A DNA stretch of 64,000 nucleotides, taken from positions 124,001-188,000 of the forward strand of contig KV918825.1 of assembly GCA_002049455.2 (NCBI GenBank), given 5' to 3'. This DNA comes from Porphyra umbilicalis (Eukaryota > Rhodophyta > Bangiophyceae > Bangiales > Bangiaceae). A program made the translations under genes and the position numbers. Below, one piece after another: positions 40,657-52,036 of this stretch (within the stretch, counting starts at the first letter, position 1; each line of letters begins with the position of its first letter). The notes beneath the pieces were generated by a model. That model was not told where the DNA came from. It ran no database searches and saw nothing but the letters and a program-made list of their open reading frames with translations.

Positions 40657-40987
40657 CGGGGGAAAACACACATTTTCTAGCGGGCGCGGCCGTGGCGCGA
40701 CGGCCCGGGGGGGGTGAGGGGGGGTGGCGCAACCGCTGTCGCACCACCCCCGCCCACCCCCGCGGGCCGTCGCCAGGCAGGTCCGCAGCGCAGGCGCCCC
40801 GGTGCGGGTTCTTCACAAAATACAAACCAAACACAAAAGACGCACGAGGTACACACCAAAAGCAAAAGAGACAGCAAGCTCTGGGAACAAAAAACAAACA
40901 AACAGGGCCACCATCCAAAAAACGCAAGTCAAGAAAGTAACACGCGCCCCCCCCCCCCCCCCCCGGCCGCGGCGCCCCCCCCCCGCC
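40657..40987. other. Downstream spacer with A-rich and poly-C tracts
   Basis: Contains AAAACAAACAAACA at about 40887-40905 and a long C run at about 40947-40964. No gene. Confidence 0.5.
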
Positions 40988-41641
40988 TCACGGCGCACGG
41001 TACTGCACGACCTCGGCCATCATCCGCATGACGACCGCGTGGAGGGCGAGCAGGTCCGCCACCAACGCGGCGTGCACGCCCGCGGCGGTCATGTCCGGCA
41101 GCGTTAGCGCCGCCTCGCGGTGGGCGGGCCCGACGCCGCCCGCGAGCGTCGACAGTTTGAGGCGGACGGCGCGGCCGGCGAGCTCCCCCGCCAGCCGCTC
41201 CGACGTGACGCGGCGGACGGCGAGGAGGGTCACCCCCGCCGGCGGGGGCACCCCGCCCGCCAACCGCAACGACCCGTCGACGGTCGTGCCAAAGGGGCCC
41301 GTGTCCCACGTGCCCTCCATTTGCCACATGCAGGCGGCGAGGAAGGCGGCCACGCGCGCATCACCGGCGCACGGGGCGTCGCCGCTGGCCGGCGCGGCCG
41401 GCGCGGCCGACCGCCCCGACAGGAAGGACGGTTTGAGGGGTGGCACCGCGCCGCGGCCCCGCCCATGCGACGCCACGTCCGCCGCCACGGCGGCGGCGGA
41501 TAAGCATCGCGGCGGGCGCTCGCCAATATGGCACTCACGCACGATCTCCAACCGCACCGACGGTAGGGGGGTGGGGGACACGAGGGAGACGGCGGCGAGG
41601 CCGACCGGCGCGTAGCGCGGCGCCTCGAACTGCAACCGCAC
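40988..41641 (-). CDS. Hypothetical protein, C-terminal part (minus strand)
   Basis: A minus-strand frame of 217 codons ending at TGA 40988-40990, with mixed composition unlike the GC-shadow frames: VRLQFEAPRYAPVGLAAVSL, VRLEIVRECHIGERPPRCLS, FLAACMWQMEGTWDTGPFGT and HAALVADLLALHAVVMRMMA. There is no ATG at the start; the frame stays open upstream into a poly-C tract, so the N-terminus is either in an upstream exon or lost. I do not recognise the family. Confidence 0.4.
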   Translation of the reverse strand: MRLQFEAPRYAPVGLAAVSLVSPTPLPSVRLEIVRECHIGERPPRCLSAAAVAADVASHGRGRGAVPPLKPSFLSGRSAAPAAPASGDAPCAGDARVAAFLAACMWQMEGTWDTGPFGTTVDGSLRLAGGVPPPAGVTLLAVRRVTSERLAGELAGRAVRLKLSTLAGGVGPAHREAALTLPDMTAAGVHAALVADLLALHAVVMRMMAEVVQYRAP

Positions 41642-42257
41642 GTCGGCAGGGCGGGGGGGGGGGGGGGCACCGTCGTTGGCGCCGCCGCCGGCGTCGCCGC
41701 CTGCGGTGGCGCCGTCGGGGGGGGGACCCGCCCCGGTGGCGATCGCGCCGGGGGACGGCCCCGCCGTCGGCCGGCCGCCGCCGCCCTTTGCCGCCGCCCC
41801 CCCCCCCTAGGGGGGGGGGGGGAGGAAGGAAGGGGCAGAGGGGTAGGGGGGAGGAGGGAGTTGAGGGGGGTGAATTTCTAAATTCTAAATCGCCTCGCCC
41901 ACCCCCGTCGCCCCGCTCTCCCCCCATTCGGACCGACCCCGTCGACGCGCGGCCGGTGCTCGAGCAGCCGGGGAGGGGGGGGGTCGCCCTTGGCGAGCGC
42001 CCCCGCCGCGCGCACTGTTGCGGGTGGCATTGCCGGTAAGGCGCCACGGGCGAGAGCCGTGGCAATTTGTAGGCGCGCGGGTGGTGAACGACGGGAAAAA
42101 AATGGATATTGCATATGCATAAACATAGAAGACACCACACCCTCCACACCTGAGTAGTCCACCTCCGCCGCTCACATCAGCGGGGGTGACCGCGCCCAAC
42201 ACGTCTCCCCGCACGGCGCGGTGGAAACGGTCAGCGCCGGCGCCGGCGCCGTCGCAG
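41642..42257. other. GC-rich spacer with poly-G/poly-C tracts
   Basis: Contains G runs near 41650-41667 and 41811-41822, and a purine-rich stretch 41820-41870. May be an intron or an intergenic gap between the two minus-strand ORFs; no feature supported. Confidence 0.35.
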
Positions 42258-43220
42258 TCACATCTTTGACGACGCCCACGGCCGGCGGCGCGCCGCCGCC
42301 CGGGAGTCGCCCGACGGGGCCCCCACGCCGTTCATCTTCCCGCTAATGCGCAGCTTCCGCTCGGCCTCCACCGCCTCGCGGCGGACGGCCGCCGCCCGGT
42401 GACGGTGGCCGCTGCCCGGCAAGGATGAAAAGGCGTCGACGACAACGGCCGGCGGCGGCGGCGCGCGCGCCCGCGTGCGCGGAGCCGGGACCGAGCGGCG
42501 GCCGCCGGCGGCGGCGCCGTGCGGGACCACCGACGCCACGCGCGGCGGCACTAACGCGTCGCAGCCGCCGTGGCGCGCAACTGCCGCGCGCACCGGCCCA
42601 GCGGCGGTCGTGGTGGCGGTGGGGGCGGTGGCGGCAGCGGCCGCGGCGCCCAGCTCGGGCCCAGGCTTCGGCGCCGACGCGTCGCCGCCGCCGTGGCGCG
42701 CAACTACCGCGCCCACCGGCGCGGTGGCGGTGGCAGTAGGGGCGGTGGCAGCCGCAACTGCGGCGCTCGGCCCCACCGCCACTTGCGGCGGCGATGGGAA
42801 CAGGTTGTTCAGCGCCGCCGCCCCCGCCGTGGTAGGTCCCACAGCCGGCAGCTCGCCGTGGCCGTCGGGCGACAAAGGGACGGCGCAGTCCACCGCCAGC
42901 TCCTTTGCGACGGCGGCAGCCACCTCCTTGACCGCCCGCTCGTCCGCGAGCGCCGTGGCCGCGGCGAGCGACGCGCGGGCACTCAGCTTCTTGGCGGCCG
43001 CCCGGCTGGCCGCCGCCACGCGGCGGCGGGCAGACAGCTTCTCTATCAGCCGCGACGACGCGCGCGGCGGCGAGGTGGGCGGCGACGGCAGCAACGGCCA
43101 CCCACCTGTCGCCGACGCAGAGACGCCTGCGGCGGCGGAGGTCGCCGTCGCGCCGGCACGAGCGCCCGCGGCGCGGGCGCGGAGGGAAGATGAGCCGAGA
43201 AGAGCCGGAAAGGGCGGCAT
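42258..43220 (-). CDS. Hypothetical Ala-rich protein (minus strand)
   Basis: 320 aa from the ATG at 43218-43220 (MPPFPALLGSSSLRARAAGA) to TGA 42258-42260. The central part (SRLIEKLSARRRVAAASRAA, ALADERAVKEVAAAVAKELA) looks like an amphipathic helix; the rest is low-complexity Ala/Pro with an internal repeat (TAPTATATAPVGAVVARHGG and a second, similar stretch). It ends ERKLRISGKMNGVGAP. GC bias alone could keep this open, so confidence is low. It might be the upstream part of the gene ending at 40988. Confidence 0.3.
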   Translation of the reverse strand: MPPFPALLGSSSLRARAAGARAGATATSAAAGVSASATGGWPLLPSPPTSPPRASSRLIEKLSARRRVAAASRAAAKKLSARASLAAATALADERAVKEVAAAVAKELAVDCAVPLSPDGHGELPAVGPTTAGAAALNNLFPSPPQVAVGPSAAVAAATAPTATATAPVGAVVARHGGGDASAPKPGPELGAAAAAATAPTATTTAAGPVRAAVARHGGCDALVPPRVASVVPHGAAAGGRRSVPAPRTRARAPPPPAVVVDAFSSLPGSGHRHRAAAVRREAVEAERKLRISGKMNGVGAPSGDSRAAARRRPWASSKM

Positions 43221-44571
43221 TGTTGGGGATGGGGGGGGGGGCGGTTGGAGGGGGCGGGGGGAGGCGACCGGCGACAGGCTTGGGCGACAGGGGGGGGGGG
43301 AGAGCGACGACAGGATGACGGGGGCTGGGAGGCGAGGCGGCGGTTGGATGACCTGCGGTCCTGGGCACGCTCGCGGGGGCCGGCCTCGGCGTTCTTAAGC
43401 GCCGCGGCGGGCCCCCGCGCCGGCCCACCACCGCCGTCCGTGCATGCAGCTCAGGGGGCCCGCGTCACGATGAGGCCCCCTGTTCGGGCGGCCGCAGCAC
43501 AGGAGGAGGCTCACAGTGGGCACGGCGCGGCCTCTCCTGTGTGCGGCCGACGGCAGATCACGACCGAGGGGCCCAAACGTTTGGAATGCTTCCCAGTCAA
43601 ATTTTGAATAGCAGGCCGGATACGACGATCTCAAGAGTACAGTGCGTCCTCCAAAAAGAGTCCGAGGGCACTAGAAACTCATGCGGGACAAATCAGAATT
43701 CATGAAGATGACGCACGAGCTCGGAATCCAAAAGCTGCGGCATCGAACGCAAAAAATGGGGTTCAAGAGCCTTTCGTGCACACAGTATTCCACCGTCCAG
43801 TCGCATGAGACCAGCGTGAAGCGTCGCCCCCAACGACGCGGAGCCCAGGCGCACTTTTTCACGATATCGAGTGTCTATCCTACGAACGACCTCTTCTGAT
43901 CCCTTTGACCTCATTTAACAAGAGCACACAGCACTCTGTGTGCCTTTGGGGCAACTGCAGTGCACCCAGCTTTGAGAACTAGTTGCCGCACAAGCCTTGA
44001 TGGCGATGAGGCTGACCTAGTTTGGTCGCTTTCCCTTGTAGAATAGATTTTAGTCTTCAGAGGATCGGGTAAACGAAAGTTTGAACGAAGAATCAGATGG
44101 CGATGTCCGAAAATTGTGAACTTTGCGACAAAGGCGCCCAGCAAAATGTACTTTTTGTTCAGAGTTCGAAATCAGATCCGAGGAGTCTGAGACGTGGATG
44201 TATTCATGCGCGCTGAGCTGTCAGCTAGCGCACGTCGACGCGCGGAGCGTTGTTCTGCGCGCGCGGCTGCAGAGCAAATAGCCGACCCACGCGCCCGCAC
44301 GACACGTGAGTGGTGCGTAACGAACACGCAGGCGTCAGACTCCATGTGCCTGTGGAGGGCCCGCGACTTGGCCCCACACCTGCCGGGTTTGTCGCGCGAT
44401 TGCGGCCTGTGGCGATTCGTCACGTCGCTCACACCGAGTCCATCGGAGCGTCAATTCGCCATTCTTCAACGTCGGATAGTGATGGGCATCTCGATTAGTT
44501 CGCCAAATTGCCAGATTATTTGCCATCGTACTGTCACAGTCGCCAAATCTGTACAGGAAAGCGAGAATGAT
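43221..44571. other. Unassigned segment
   Basis: GC-rich to about 43560, then AT-richer (43600-44180) with only short frames. No gene supported. Confidence 0.35.
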
Positions 44572-44944
44572 ATGGCGCGTCGCCAAAGAATGATCGGATC
44601 TGAGAAACGCTCACAGCAAGTCACAGCAGTTCACAGCAGCTCACAGCACAGAATTTAAAATTGCTGTGATCGCTCTTGCCTCCCACAGAGCCATCCAGGA
44701 GCCCTCAGCATGCAATCTACTCTCTTAAAGACGCTTGTAGGCTACTTTGTCCGTCCGCGACCACCCCGGATTGCTGATCGTTCAACAGTGTCAGTTTTCA
44801 CACCCGATTCCAGCCACTGGGCCAGTGTTCACAGGCACTAGAGTAATTCATGACACGGCATGCACATGAAGTGTGCGGGTCGGTCGGGATTTCAGCCCCC
44901 ATGACAGAATTATTTCGTCCAAAAGTAGTCTCAGCGGTGGTCGT

Positions 44945-45300
44945 CGTTGGGTGGGGTGGGGGGCATGGGTCGGGTGGGGTGCCGTGATCGCGGCGGGGTC
45001 GGGTGGGTGCGGGTAGGGTGGGGGGGGTGTGGGGTGGGAGGGGTGTGGGGTGGGAGGGGTGTGGGGTGGGAGGGGTGTGGGGTGGGAGGGGTGTGGGGTC
45101 GGGGGTGTGTGGGGTGGGGGGTGCGTTGGGTGGGGGGTGTGTGGGGTGGGGGGGGTGTGGGGTGGAGGGGGTGTGGGGTGGGGGGGGTGTGGGGTGAGGT
45201 GGGGGGGGGTGGGGTGGGGGGGGTGGGTGGGGGGTGGGGTGGGGGGGGTGGGGGGTGTGGGGGGCGTAGGAGGCGGCGCGGGGTGGGTTGGGGTGGTGTG
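44945..45300 (+). repeat. G-rich minisatellite, GGGTGTGGGGTGGGAG-type unit
   Basis: Strand-asymmetric tandem array of about 16-bp units, each with several GGG/GGGG runs. Very high G-quadruplex potential on the plus strand. Confidence 0.9.
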
Positions 45301-45490
45301 CGTGTGCGTAGGGCGGGGTTGGTAGGGTGTGCAGTGTGTAAGAGGCGAGGCAAGGCGGGTTCGGATGGCGTGGATGTGGGTAGGGTCCGGTGGTTGGAGT
45401 GTATGGGGTGGGGCATGTGCGGTTGTTGTAGTGAGGTGAGCTGTGCTTGGACGTACAGGTGGGCTGGGCTGGGATGAACCGGGAAGAGTA

Positions 45491-45889
45491 TTGCTGATCC
45501 CCGAATTTTGTCCTGGTGGACAGAGACTGACTTGCGGACCGACTCTCTCCACCAATCAGATGCGCCCCTGGGACTGACTTGGTGCTCCTGATTTCTTACA
45601 TGTGCCCATGCAGCCTGGAAATCAACATCAGCTCCTCCTCTCATCTGCACTTCTGGCGAGGAGACAGTAGAAATTCTCAAGATCTCGCGTGGGCAGCTTG
45701 CTCAATGCCAAGAAAAGCGGATCAAGCGGCAACAAACAGTGAGTTCTGCTCGATGCAAGGTCCTGGCACAGAATGCGGGCTTTCTATTGGCTTCGATGCC
45801 TTCTTACTGTCGTTTTAAACCAATAGAGTGCTCTTATTCAGAGTCAGTCTCTGTCTCTGTCCCCCAGGACAAAATTCGGAGATCAGCAA
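45491..45889. mobile_element. TA-flanked MITE, 399 bp
   Basis: TIR TTGCTGATCYCCGAATTTTG continuing to GTCCTGG(K)GGACAGAGAC at both ends in inverted orientation; TA on both sides (45489-45490 and 45890-45891). No ORF. Different TIR sequence from the 630-bp TA family. Confidence 0.85.
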
Positions 45890-46172
45890 TACACCAGGGT
45901 GCTGTGTCGGTATTGGCATGATGAAGGCGCAGTACAGGAGTGTTATGAAGAGTGTTCGCATGAAAAGACACGCGCGCGTCCTGTCGTCATGGTGACACCT
46001 GCCATGTTACTGAATAGTGTCCGGTCTTATAATTCAAAGTGCCCTCCAGGCGCTAGCCGACCACCGGGCACTATTTTATTTCAAAGCACAGTCACAGCAC
46101 GGTCACAGCATGCTGTAACGTGCTGTGGAACATGCTCGGATCCGATCATTCTTTGGCGACGCGCCATAGCTA

Positions 46173-49100
46173 AAGATACCCTCTTCGCCAAACACGTGGA
46201 CCAGTGGTATGATGAGATGGAATATATCTCGCGTCCACCGGGATTGGAGTTGTCAACGGCCGCATCCCTCAGCGACGCCATGCTGGGACTTGATGCATGG
46301 CACGGCGAGCTCCTGTGATTCAGGGCTCTTTTGCGTCCACTTAGGAGGCAGGTGCCGTTTAAAAAAGAGGGGGTGACGGGGCTCCACTTATGGATATGGT
46401 GAAAGAATTGACCGATAGACATGCTCTTCGCTGTCGGCCAACAGTATGGCGAACTTCTAAACTTTCCCGTGTGGGCGACCCAGCCGGCCGGGCGTGGAAG
46501 GTCACCTAGATTGTTCCGGGGCCAATCAGAAGCGATACGAATGCCTCGTCTGCTGATCTGTTGAGACGGCGAGCGGCATGCGGGCACCCGTGTAGGGTGC
46601 GCCTCGCGCAGGGGTGTTGGGACTCTCGTCGGAGGGGACGGTGGGGTCACAGTCGGGGGGATGGCCGCCACGGCTGCCATCGCACGCTCGGGTCGGCGTC
46701 GGGTGGCACGCGGACCGGGTGTGCGGGGCGGGGTGTGGCGGCCGACCACGGCCGCGTCGCGCCGCCGTGTGGTTGCGCCCTGCCCGTGCCTCCGCGCCGC
46801 GCGGGGGCGTGGCCACTCCGTGGCGAGGCTGGCGGCGGCGGCGCGCTCGGCACGCAGGCGCGCACCACCGCCGGTTGTGGCCGCCGTTGCGACCGCTGCC
46901 GGTCGGGGCGGGCGGCGGCGAAGCGGCCGCCCTGGGACACACCCGCCGCCGTGCCTGGCGGCGGTGACGGGTGTGTGGCGCTCACCCGCCGGCAGCGGCG
47001 GCTCCAATGACAGGGCGGCACGCGGCGCCGTGCGCGGCTGCAGCGCCACGGGCGCCGTTGAATGGACCACGGCATGGCATCCATACGCACCCGGGCGCTG
47101 CGTGGCCAAAAATGATAGCTTCCGCCCCCCCGCCCCGACACCCCGTGCCCCCCCCCCCCAGTGCCCGGAGCGGCGGCTTCCTGACGGCCGTGCCGTTGGG
47201 TGGTGGCTGGCGACAACGACGCAGCTGACGCTGCCGCGGCCACGGCGCTGCGCCAGCGGCGGCTGGACAGGGTGACGCGCACCCCGTCGGGCGGGGTGGC
47301 AGGCGGAGGCGGGCGTCGACATACCGCCGCCGCGGCTGCCACGGCCCCGCCCGCGCCCGTGACGGGGGGCGGCCGCGGCGCCGCCGTGGCCGTCGGCGTC
47401 GGAGGGTGAACTCAACCCCCCGCCCGTGACTGGCGGCTGGCAAACGCGGGGGTCGGCGGGCCTAGGCGGCGGGGGCACCACCACCGATGCCGACGGTGCC
47501 GTAGAGGGCGCGCCGCCGCCACCGGTCACGCGCGGCCATGGTGGCTGACGGCGGCGCGTGAGGCGTCGTCTGCGGCGGCGGTGGCGGCGGTGGCTGTCGG
47601 CGGCGCTGCCCGTGTCCTCAGCGGCGTATCCACACGGGCAGTCGGCGCGCCAGGGACACGGCCGCCGCGTCGCGTCACTTCCGTGGTGCGGGGCGTCGGC
47701 GGGCGGTGGCGGGCGCCGCTGAGCCGCCTCTGCTGCCTTTGCCGCCGTCGTCCTGTTTGTCGTGCCACGGCTGCGCGGCGGCGCTGCAGTTGGCGCACGC
47801 CGATGCGTCCCCGCATTTTTGCGGCGACGATGGGCCGCGGCCGCGATGCCGTTGCCAACCTGTACGCCAGGCGCACGCGGACAACGGAGTGGGTGAGGGA
47901 GTCGCCGCCGCGCGTTGCCAACCGAGCGGGCGCAGTCGACGATGGCGGCGCAACGGTGGGGGGGTGGGGTCTCGTCGAGTCTGGTGGGGGGCGGGGGCGG
48001 GCACGGGCGGCACATATGCATCCATGGTCACGACCGTGTGTGGGCTGCCGCCGGCTGCCGCCGCCGGCTCCATGAAGCTCCAGCGTAGCGGAGGGGCCTG
48101 GGGGGACCATGGGGAAGTCAAAGGACGCCGGAGCGGATGGGGGGTGGGTAGGTGGGGCGGGGGGGGCGGAGGGGAATCGACGCGGGCTGGGGGGTGGCGG
48201 ACACATCCCACGTCATGACCCGTGTGCATCGCGTCGACGTGCCGCTCAGGATGCCAGGTCCATGTTCACGACTTACTTCTTCGTCCTATAAGCTGTCGCC
48301 ATTGCACCGCTTGAAGCGGCCCTTGGGGGGGGTGGAGTGGTGCCGGGCACATTGGGCAGGGATGGCATTAGGGCATCTGCAGAATTCCGGCTTGAGGCAC
48401 GTGGCGCGCCACGTGAGCCGCCACCGGCGGCGGCGACGCCGCGGCTCATGTAGGATCTCAACATCTCAAACACGAAGCAAAATTTTGCTTCGGGCGAACG
48501 CTGACGAGCTCTGAGAGCGCGTGCTCCGGAGCAGCTGCCCAAGGCCCTGCTGGGGAATGCCTTGGGCCATTGGATTTACTGCTTCGCGAGCACAATACCA
48601 TTGCCTGGCCTGGGGTGTCGGTGGTGATGACGACATGCATGGATGACACCCGCTCTGGGATGCCATGAGGCGGCCCCGCTCCCCACGCGCCCCCATCCTC
48701 CCGCACCCGCCCCTCCCCGCTCCCCCCGCCCCCCCCGCCCACCTCCTATCGCGCCCCAGCCTCCTGTGGCATCCAGGTGCTCCCTACGGCTCCCTCCACC
48801 AGGGTGGCGGTCCGTGGGGGCGACAGCGGCAGGCGGCGGCGGCGGCCGAACGGGCTGCAGCCCGCCGCTGGAGGCACCCCCCCCGCCCCCCTAACTTCCC
48901 ACTCTCCCAGCGCCACCCCCCCTCCCTGCCTTTTCCGGCTTCCTGCCGCTTCCCTTCGGCCCCATCTGCCATGCTGGCGGTGTGTGCTGACGGTGGCGGC
49001 AGCCAGCGGCGGTGGTCGTGCGGGCTGCCGCCCGCCCCTCGGGGCACCATTCGCGCCCGCCCCGCCCCGCTGCCCCCCTGCCCCCCTCCCGCCAGCCTCG

Positions 49101-50517
49101 GCCGGCATCCTGTTGATCCCCTCGGGCCCCCCCACCACGCTAGTGTTCTGTGGGGGTTGCGGCAGCGGCTAGTGGCGGCGGCCGTGCGGATGGTCGCCCG
49201 CCGCAGGGGGCACCCTGCCTGGTTTTCGCGCCCCCCCCGCCCGCTGGCTAACGAGGGAGGTACATGGCGCAGAATGTGGTGCGGGCGGTCTGCAGCGGGG
49301 GCGAGTGGCGGGTAGGGAGACCTGCAGTGGGCGCGGGCGGCAGGGCGGTCGGCTAGTGGGGCGGGCCGCCGGTAGGGTGGGTGGCGGTCGGCCGGCGGGG
49401 CGGGTGTTCGGCGGGACGGCCGGCAGGCGCGCCCCCCGCCACGATGGTGCTCCCCCCCCCCACCGCGGCCGCGGTTGCCCCCCCCCATCCCCCCAAAGTC
49501 TCCTGTAGATGTCTGTCGGGGGGGTTTGGTGCTGGCGGCCAGCGGCAGCGGCCGGCTGCGGGGGCGGCCTGCGGCGTCTGGCGGCTGCGTCTGGCGGCTG
49601 CGTCTGGCGGCGGGGCTGGCGGTGGTGGCGGTAGAGATTGAGGCGGTCAGCGCCGGCGTCTGGTGCCGGCAGCTGGCGGCGACGACTGCCGGGGGTGGCG
49701 ACAGGCGGGGGGGGCAGTTCACGCCGGTGGCTGGCGTGGGGGTTGTCGGCGGGGGCTGCCGATGGGGGTCGTTGTGTGGTTTTTTGGGCTCTATACAGAT
49801 CATAGACTGCAACAAAGCCAGCGCACATACAAAGTTGCCCGGGAGAGAGGTTGGGAGCAGTGAAGAGGCGGTGGCCGTTCCAGGCTAGGGCTAGGGTTAG
49901 AGACCTCTGGGGGCGGGGGAAGGCATGAAGGAAGCATTTACACGCTTAGCCACGCACAGCACCGTTCCCAGGACCCTTCAAAGCACCAGAAGAAAGGCTT
50001 AAAAAAAAAGTGATGTTTTGGTCAAGTTCCGCCCGGACGTGCCGTCGCTCCTCCAAAGCGGACCAGATGGCAGCGGGTTGCCACGCGACAACCGGACCAT
50101 ACCAACTCATGCGAAAAACAAGTAGAATGGGCACAGGACAGTGTTGGAGGCATATCATGACTTTTTTTCTGTGAGAAAAGAAACAGAACAGTTGTAGGCA
50201 GAAAGAGAAGCGCAGGGTCGCATTCCACTGGATTTGACAGTGTCAGAAAAAACACGTGATTCACTGGCTTGGCCAGTGTCAGTGTCCATCTATCGTTTAC
50301 ACTGGATCTGACACGCTGACAGAGGGGGTCCATCCGCCCCATCTCGTGGAGCTCCCCTGGCCACCACTGCCCCCTCCCATCGGCAGCGGCCGCGGGGAGA
50401 CCCCGCCACGGCGCCCGCCGCCGCGGCGCTGCCGCGCGGCGGGCGGGGACGGCGCGGCCGCGGCGGTGGCGCGCCGCGCCGCCGCCGCCGCCGCCGCGGC
50501 GGCGCCGCCCGTGGCGC

Positions 50518-50555
<38 letters not shown>

Positions 50556-51378
50556 AGCGACGGCGGCAGCGACAGCAGCCCGCCGCCAGCGCGCGCGCGC
50601 CAGCCTGCACCCGCCGCTGCTGCCGCCGCCACCGCCGCCACCGCCACTGCTGCTGTCGGCGACGCCGCCGGCGCCACCCCCCCGCCCCCCCCAACTAGTG
50701 TGCGGTCGCCACGTCTTGCATCGTCGCTCCCCCCTCCCCCCTCCCCCCCCCCCGCCCCCCCCCACCCCTTTCCGCCCCCTCCCCCGCGCCTTGGCCACCC
50801 GCCCCCCCCTGCCACGCCCGCCGCGGCGGCGGCCGCGCCTGTGGCGCGCTGCTTGGCGCGCCGCGCCGGCGTGGCGGTCACGCGCAGCTGTTTGCGCGCC
50901 GCTGCCTCGGCCGCGCGCACCGGCGCCGCGTGCGGCCGCGTCGCCGCCACTGCCTTTGGGCGCCCCGCGCGCGCCGCGCGGGCGGCGGCCTTGGCACTGC
51001 CTCTGTGCACGAACGGGCGGTGGGCGCGGCGCCGGAGGGCGGGGGGGGGGGGGGTCTTCGGCTTGCTCGCCCCACAGGGCGGCGCGGCGCCGCTCGTGCT
51101 CACCGCGCCGCCGGGCGGCGGCGGCTTTGGCGCCGTCGACGGCGGCGGGGGGAGGAGCTGCTGCCGGCCGAGGCAGTCGTCTCGAGTTCCTTGCGGCGGC
51201 CGACGCGCGCACCGCGCGCCGAGCCGCCAAGGCGGAAACGGCGGCGGCCAAGGCCGCCGACGCGTGTCCGTTGCGCGGCCGGCGCGCGGCCGGCCGGCCG
51301 GTGGTGGCAGCGACCGTGTTGCCGGCGGCGGGCAAGGCGGCGACCGCCGCCGGCGGCAGCACCGAGGACGTGGTGCCC
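46173..51378. other. Very GC-rich region, no gene supported
   Basis: Long frames are open on both strands at once (for example 46081-48021 minus, 47706-48218 plus, 48784-49815 minus, 50256-51761 plus). Their products are Arg/Pro/Gly/Ala-rich without ordered-domain composition, and the longest minus frame even runs into the inverted repeat at 46.1 kb. The frames at 47675-48229 (minus) contain CGDASACANCSAAAQPW, a possible metal-binding pattern, but competing frames are equally open. CGG/CCG runs at 50450-50660. Confidence 0.45.
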
Positions 51379-52036
51379 GGCGCCACATCCCTCTGCGACG
51401 TGGCGGGCCTCGCCCTCAAATCTCGTCACGACGCTCCCCCCCACCGGCCCGTCGGCGGCCGCCATTGCCGCGCTGCTCGCCGGGCGGCTGCTCGCCACGC
51501 TCCCCCCCGCGAGCGCGTCGCCGCACGCGTGGCAGGCCGACGGGGTGCTCGTTGCCTCGGAGCTGCTCGCCGACCTGCTGCTGCGCTTCGCGCGGCTGCT
51601 CGCCGCGTCACACGCCAAGGTGCGCGACGCGCTGCTGCCGGCGCTCGGGGCGGCGGACGCGTCGCTCCACGGCCGGTCGGTGGCGGCGCTGGCGGCGTTC
51701 GCGGCGACCGCGCTGGATGAGGAGCCTGGGGATGTGGCGGGCGCGGCGACGGCAGCCTTGACGGCGGCGCCGCCCGCGGGTGCGGCGCTGGCGTCGGCGC
51801 TGGCGCGGCTGGCGGGGTGCCGCCTCGTGCCGCACCTCGGCGGCATTGTGCCGCCGGTGGTGGCTATGGCGGCGCCGCCGGGCGGCGGCGGTGGCGGCGG
51901 CGGCGGCGGCGGCGGCGACAGCGGGGGGGACGGCGGCGGCTCGGACGGCGACGACTTTTCCCACGACGTTGCCGCGGACGAGCGGCGGGAGGTGATGCTG
52001 ACCGCCCTCGGCTCGCTGGCGCGACTGATCGGCTGA
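51379..52036 (+). pseudogene. CAND1: CAND1-like HEAT-repeat fragment (frameshifted)
   Basis: CAND1 is a large HEAT-repeat solenoid that binds cullin-RBX1 and exchanges SCF substrate receptors. The plus-strand segment TSLCDVAGLALK (one frame), then LVTTLPPTGPSAAAIAALLA, VASELLADLLLRFARLLAAS, KVRDALLPALGAADASLHGR and CRLVPHLGGIVPPVVAMA, and after a Gly run VAADERREVMLTALGSLARL, matches in order the N-terminal HEAT repeats (roughly residues 110-330 of the usual 1200-plus). The frame changes at about 51422 (AAATCTCGTC) and stops at TGA 52034-52036. No further CAND1 sequence is seen downstream. Either a decayed fragment, or exons separated by introns I cannot place. Confidence 0.6.

Larger units (their letters stand above)
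44572..46172. mobile_element. Inverted-repeat element with clustered CACAGCA subterminal motifs
   Basis: ATGGCGCGTCGCCAAAGAAT followed by GATCGGATC reads rightward from 44572 and, as complement, leftward from about 46170. Just inside both ends lie clusters of CACAGCA/TGCTGTG words (44611-44676; 46086-46133). Similar clusters end block Z at 36465-36504 and its inverted copy at 57714-57745. Clustered subterminal motifs are typical transposase binding sites in several DNA transposon superfamilies. The outer tips and a TSD were not identified; no transposase. Confidence 0.6.

Noticed and set aside
44945-45300. Internal telomeric repeat
   Set aside because: The unit is an irregular 16-mer, not a short telomere-type repeat such as TTAGGG or TTTAGGG.
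46081-48021. 646-codon minus-strand ORF
   Set aside because: Arg/Pro-rich without domain composition, open on both strands, and its 3' end reads straight through the inverted repeat of the element at 44.6-46.2 kb.
47675-48229. Zinc-binding protein on the minus strand (CGDASACANCSAAAQPW)
   Set aside because: Competing frames on both strands are equally open and no further supporting motif is present.
50256-51761. 501-codon plus-strand ORF
   Set aside because: Low-complexity GC translation; it runs in a different frame from the CAND1-like similarity it overlaps.
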